Positions 5,768 through 7,759 of a DNA stretch of 7,759 bases are shown here, piece after piece; position 1 is the stretch's first letter; each line of letters starts with the position of its first letter. Below the pieces are notes generated by a model that was not told the DNA's origin, made no database searches, and saw nothing but the letters and a program-made list of their open reading frames with translations. The DNA lies in the NCBI GenBank assembly GCA_905200265.1, contig CAJKJS010000061.1:1-7759 (forward strand), read 5' to 3'. The translations under genes and the position numbers were made by a program. Origin of the DNA: an uncultured Oscillospiraceae bacterium (lineage in GTDB: Bacteria > Bacillota > Clostridia > Oscillospirales > Acutalibacteraceae).

Positions 5768-6871
5768 ATGCGCCGGAACGACCGGGCCATTCAGGACCCG
5801 GAACGGATGGAAACTATCCTGAAAACCTGCCTTTGCTGCCGAATTGGATTGAATGACGGAAACGAAGTTTACATTGTTCCCGTCAGCTATGGCTTTGAAA
5901 AGCAGGACAATCGGTACGTTTTGTACTTTCACGGAGCCAAAGCTGGACGAAAATACACGCTTGCCCAATCTGCCCCTTTCGTGGGCTTTGAAATGGACAA
6001 TGGGTACCAGGTGCTGCCAGGAAAAACCGCCTGCCAGTATTCGGCCAGGTATCAAAGCCTGATTGGGCAGGGCACCTTGCGCCTGGTGGAAGACGAAACG
6101 GAAAAGCGTCACGCTCTCACCTGTATTATGGCGCACCAGACCGGCCAGATGGACTGGAACTTTCCCTCCACCATGCTGGCTGCCACGGCTGTGTTTCGGC
6201 TGGATGTGACAAAACTGAGCGGAAAAGAACACCAAATGGAATTGGACCATTTTTCCGCTACCAATTGCACCGAAGAAACGCTTCGGGCACCAAACGAGAA
6301 AGGAGAAAACACCATGGAACAACGAAACCTCACCCTCGATCAATGCCGGGATATTTACGACACGTACCTGTGCCATGATTTTCCCGCCGACGAAGTGAAA
6401 CCCTTTTCGGTCATTCGCGATGCATTTGATCGGGGCGCATATTCTGCGAAGGGTTTTTACGAAAACGGTCAATTACAGGGGTACGCCTTTTTCCACCGGG
6501 AAAAGAACTGGATTCTGCTGGATTATTTTGCCGTGTGCAGCGGTATACGGGGGCAAGGCATTGGTAGCCGGATTTTTGCCCTGATCCGAGAATCCCTGCA
6601 GCCTGGCGAAACCCTGTTTATTGAAGCTGAAAAGCCCAATGAAGAAGATCCCGCCACGCTCACGATCCGGCAACGTCGGATTGCTTTTTACCGCCGCAAT
6701 GGGGCTACGATGAGCGGCGTACTGGGATGGGCTTTTGGCGTATGTTACCATCTGCTATACTGCGGCAATCACATTTCGGACGATGATGTGAAACAAGGTA
6801 TGAAAGCCGTGTACGCATCGCTGCTCTCCCCCGCTTCCTTTCAGGCCAATATTCGATTTCATCGAGATTGA
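5768..6871 (+). CDS. Nim-like FMN-binding (PNPOx fold) protein fused to a GNAT acetyltransferase
   Basis: Two complete domains in one 367-residue frame. Residues 1 to about 155 are a Nim-like/pyridoxamine-5'-phosphate-oxidase-fold protein: MRRNDRAI, CLCCRIGLND, YIVPVSYGFE, LYFHGAKAGRK, GFEMD, ALTCIMAHQTG and a closing VTKLSGKEH. Such proteins bind flavin and some reduce 5-nitroimidazoles; resistance cannot be claimed from sequence. After an acidic, polar linker (about 157-182), residues 183-367 form a GNAT N-acetyltransferase with the acetyl-CoA loop RGQGIG (261-266) after LLDYFAVCSGI, and a C-terminal GVLGWAFGVCYHLLYC. The GNAT substrate is unknown. ATG 5768 follows AAAGGAGG (5753-5760) at 7 nt. 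The oddity is a second strong ribosome binding site and in-frame ATG at the domain boundary (6299-6316), which would make the 185-residue GNAT alone. The frame is open throughout with no sign of a sequencing frameshift. Confidence 0.92.
   Translation: MRRNDRAIQDPERMETILKTCLCCRIGLNDGNEVYIVPVSYGFEKQDNRYVLYFHGAKAGRKYTLAQSAPFVGFEMDNGYQVLPGKTACQYSARYQSLIGQGTLRLVEDETEKRHALTCIMAHQTGQMDWNFPSTMLAATAVFRLDVTKLSGKEHQMELDHFSATNCTEETLRAPNEKGENTMEQRNLTLDQCRDIYDTYLCHDFPADEVKPFSVIRDAFDRGAYSAKGFYENGQLQGYAFFHREKNWILLDYFAVCSGIRGQGIGSRIFALIRESLQPGETLFIEAEKPNEEDPATLTIRQRRIAFYRRNGATMSGVLGWAFGVCYHLLYCGNHISDDDVKQGMKAVYASLLSPASFQANIRFHRD
6299..6316 (+). promoter_or_regulatory. Internal ribosome binding site and in-frame start for the free GNAT domain
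   Basis: AAAGGAG (6299-6305) stands 8 nt before ATG 6314, in frame with the fusion and exactly where the GNAT domain begins (MEQRNLTLDQ). Spacing and sequence are as good as for the real starts in this window. It would give a 185-residue GNAT ending at 6871. Confidence 0.55.
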
Positions 6872-6888
6872 TTCCTTATCGTATATTT

Positions 6889-6907
6889 AAATAGAATTAT
6901 TCTATTT
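6889..6907. promoter_or_regulatory. 19-bp perfect AT-rich palindrome, Fur/PerR-like operator shape
   Basis: AAATAGAAT and its exact inverse complement ATTCTATTT flank a single central T. The core keeps the 7-1-7 layout of PerR/Fur-family operators and, by my count, matches 11 of 15 positions of the PerR consensus TTATAATNATTATAA. It sits 17 bp after the Nim-GNAT stop and just before a terminator. It may also form a weak AT hairpin in RNA. Which regulator binds, if any, is unknown. Confidence 0.4.
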
Positions 6908-6928
6908 GTATTATAAGAAATAAAGAAG

Positions 6929-6971
6929 CCCGCAAGCGAAAAGTCATCTTCCGCTTGCGGGTTTTATTTTT
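6929..6971 (+). terminator. Rho-independent terminator after the Nim-GNAT gene
   Basis: A 10-bp perfect stem, CCCGCAAGCG (6929-6938) with CGCTTGCGGG (6952-6961), encloses a 13-nt loop and is followed by TTTTATTTTT (6962-6971). It ends the plus-strand unit and insulates the MarR-MATE genes. Confidence 0.93.
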
Positions 6972-7088
6972 ATAAACATTTATTCTTTGCAGAATTTACT
7001 TGCAATTAGCCTGGGCTGGGCCTTGTAGGCATTTATGAGCTATCATATCGTTTTTTCTTCGCTATGCTTTTCCTCGGACTTTTATCTC
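6972..7088. other. Non-coding spacer with no recognised feature
   Basis: This stretch between the terminator and the MarR promoter holds no convincing reading frame, tRNA or long repeat. I see only short T-rich runs and a GGGCC-rich patch around 7011-7032. With the flanking sites, the whole gene-free interval is 6872-7144. Confidence 0.5.
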
Positions 7089-7117
7089 TTGACAAAGAAA
7101 GAAATCCCTTTTATACT
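7089..7117 (+). promoter_or_regulatory. Strong sigma-A-type promoter of the marR gene
   Basis: A perfect TTGACA -35 (7089-7094), 17-bp spacer and TATACT -10 (7112-7117, 5 of 6) lie 28 bp before the MarR start. The end of the -10 box is inside the operator palindrome, the classic layout for autorepression. Confidence 0.85.
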
Positions 7118-7131
7118 TAGGTAACTAAGTA
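7114..7131. promoter_or_regulatory. MarR operator, copy 1
   Basis: TACTTAG-GTAA-CTAAGTA is a perfect 7-bp inverted repeat around a 4-bp spacer, 18 bp in all, a size typical of MarR-family sites. It overlaps the -10 box and likely transcription start. The same element recurs before the MATE gene, which strongly suggests that the encoded MarR controls both. Confidence 0.75.
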
Positions 7132-7144
7132 ACGGAGGCTCTTT

Positions 7145-7570
7145 ATGCTGCACGATCAACATGCCACACGCTATGTCAGCAAACTTTCCAATAAACTGCG
7201 GCGGAAAATCGACGCCTTTTCCACCCGGGATCATATGAGCGGGTCCCAGGGCAAAGTGCTGCATTTTTTGCTAACCCAAACCGGTGATGTGTTTCAAAAA
7301 GATATTGAAGATGAATATACCCTGCGCCCCTCAACGGCTACGGAACTGCTGAAAAAAATGGAGCAAAATGGGCTGATTCACCGAGAAGCTCTGCCGGGTG
7401 ATGCCCGCCGAAAGCGCATTATTGTCAGCAAAAAAGCTCTATCCTATAAAAACGACGTGATGGCCGATATTACACAGTTAGAAGCGGAACTGACCCACGG
7501 TATTCCACCGGAAGATATGGACGTCTTCTTTCGCGTCATTAAAAAAATGCTAGAAAATATGGCGGAGTAG
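7145..7570 (+). CDS. MarR-family transcriptional regulator
   Basis: Winged-helix dimeric repressor of 141 residues, the usual MarR length. The DNA-binding part is visible: VFQKDIEDEYTLRPSTATELLKKMEQNGLI as helix-turn-helix and recognition helix (about 49-78), followed by the wing with the conserved Asp-x-Arg core in PGDARRKRIIVS (83-94). The N-terminal helix (HATRYVSKLSNKLRRKI) and the C-terminal DVFFRVIKKMLENM helix would form the dimer interface. ATG 7145 follows GGAGG (7134-7138) at 6-nt spacing and sits 28 bp after a strong promoter. The operator palindrome over that promoter and a second copy before the neighbouring MATE pump gene indicate autorepression and repression of the pump, relieved by a ligand that cannot be predicted. 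A terminator follows the stop by 6 nt. Confidence 0.95.
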   Translation: MLHDQHATRYVSKLSNKLRRKIDAFSTRDHMSGSQGKVLHFLLTQTGDVFQKDIEDEYTLRPSTATELLKKMEQNGLIHREALPGDARRKRIIVSKKALSYKNDVMADITQLEAELTHGIPPEDMDVFFRVIKKMLENMAE

Positions 7571-7576
7571 CTTTTC

Positions 7577-7605
7577 TCGCTGCCGGTAAAACGGCAGCGA
7601 TTTTT
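7577..7605 (+). terminator. Rho-independent terminator between marR and the MATE gene
   Basis: TCGCTGCCG (7577-7585) and CGGCAGCGA (7592-7600) form a 9-bp perfect stem with loop GTAAAA, followed by TTTTT (7601-7605). It begins 6 nt after the marR stop, so the pump is either expressed by partial read-through or has its own promoter. It ends about 10 bp before operator copy 2. Confidence 0.9.
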
Positions 7606-7615
7606 CCGGCCCATT

Positions 7616-7633
7616 TACTTAGGAAACTAAATA
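7616..7633. promoter_or_regulatory. MarR operator, copy 2, before the MATE gene
   Basis: TACTTAG-GAAA-CTAAATA repeats copy 1 (7114-7131) with one mismatch between the arms and two base differences overall. It starts 36 bp before the MATE start. TTTACT at 7614-7619 occupies the place of the -10 box in copy 1, but no good -35 lies 17 bp upstream because the terminator stem is there. Confidence 0.7.
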
Positions 7634-7654
7634 ACTACAAGGAGGCTCTTTATG
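7616..7654 (+). repeat. Duplicated operator-plus-leader (second copy of 7114-7147)
   Basis: The operator is followed in both copies by AAC and then by the identical 14-mer GGAGGCTCTTTATG containing the ribosome binding site and start codon. The second copy has 5 extra bases between these parts. The shared leader suggests duplication of a promoter-leader segment rather than chance. Confidence 0.7.
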
Positions 7655-7759
7655 CAAACAACACACGTAGATTACCATAACGGAAAACTTTTCCCTATGA
7701 TTCTAAAATTTTCTATTCCGGCAGCCATTTCCCTCTTGATTACCGCCATTTACAACATT
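7652..7759 (+). CDS. MATE-family multidrug efflux transporter, N-terminal fragment
   Basis: Only the first 36 codons are in the window and the frame is open to the right edge. The start MQTTHVDYHNGKLFPMILKF, followed by SIPAAISLLITAIYNI, has the N-terminal pattern of MATE transporters, where a short cytoplasmic lead (often G-K-L-x-x-x-I-L-K-F-S-I-P) runs into the first membrane helix ending in Y-N-I. These inner-membrane pumps export cationic drugs and other toxic compounds using a Na+ or H+ gradient; full members are about 450 residues. ATG 7652 follows AAGGAGG (7639-7645) at 6-nt spacing, in a leader duplicated from the marR gene. Control by the adjacent MarR is inferred from the shared operator. 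The substrate cannot be judged from this fragment. Confidence 0.83.
   Translation, partial: MQTTHVDYHNGKLFPMILKFSIPAAISLLITAIYNI

Noticed and set aside
5735..6472. 245-codon minus-strand frame
   Set aside because: Antisense to the Nim-GNAT gene, which carries conserved motifs throughout. The minus frame has none.
1..7759. Insertion sequences, CRISPR arrays, tRNA or rRNA genes
   Set aside because: I saw no transposase fragment, terminal inverted repeats, regularly spaced repeats, cloverleaf or conserved rRNA sequence anywhere in the window.

Overview
The window looks like chromosomal DNA from a Bacillota (Firmicutes) bacterium, probably an anaerobic or facultative gut- or plant-associated one. 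The grounds are strong AGGAGG-type ribosome binding sites before nearly every gene, short U-tailed hairpin terminators, TTGACA/TATAAT-type promoters, and gene families typical of that phylum (LpdC/B/D, LysR, Nim-like flavoprotein, MarR-MATE). Base composition is roughly balanced by eye, so this is not a very AT-rich clostridium. Genus cannot be read from the sequence alone.

Region 1 (1-3824, minus strand) is a compact four-gene operon, read from right to left: lpdC (UbiD-type gallate decarboxylase), lpdB (UbiX-type flavin prenyltransferase), lpdD (small prenyl-FMN-associated accessory protein), then a subtype-B tannase cut by the left edge about ten residues before its expected end. Together they encode a route from galloyl esters (tannins, gallate esters) through gallate to pyrogallol plus CO2. 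LpdB makes the prenylated FMN that LpdC needs. The tannase was translated by hand on the minus strand. It keeps every catalytic and galloyl-binding residue I recall from the Lactobacillus plantarum enzyme, at a constant offset of three residues.

Region 2 (3825-3995) is a 171-bp divergent control region with back-to-back promoters and small palindromes. Region 3 (3996-5659, plus strand) holds a LysR-type regulator, the probable tannin/gallate sensor. Its stop codon overlaps (ATGA) the start of an AadA/ANT(9)-like nucleotidyltransferase.

Region 4 (5768-6871) is a two-domain protein: a Nim-like FMN-binding domain fused in frame to a GNAT acetyltransferase. A perfectly placed internal ribosome binding site and ATG at the domain junction suggest the GNAT may also be made alone.

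Region 5 (6872-7144) is non-coding. It has a 19-bp AT-rich perfect palindrome, a strong terminator, and a near-consensus promoter overlapped by an operator palindrome. Region 6 (7145-7759) is a MarR repressor gene, a terminator, a second copy of the same operator and leader, and the start of a MATE efflux pump that runs off the right edge. Regions 3 to 6 look like a small defence/detoxification neighbourhood (drug modification, nitro-compound or flavin chemistry, acetylation, efflux) beside a polyphenol-degradation operon.
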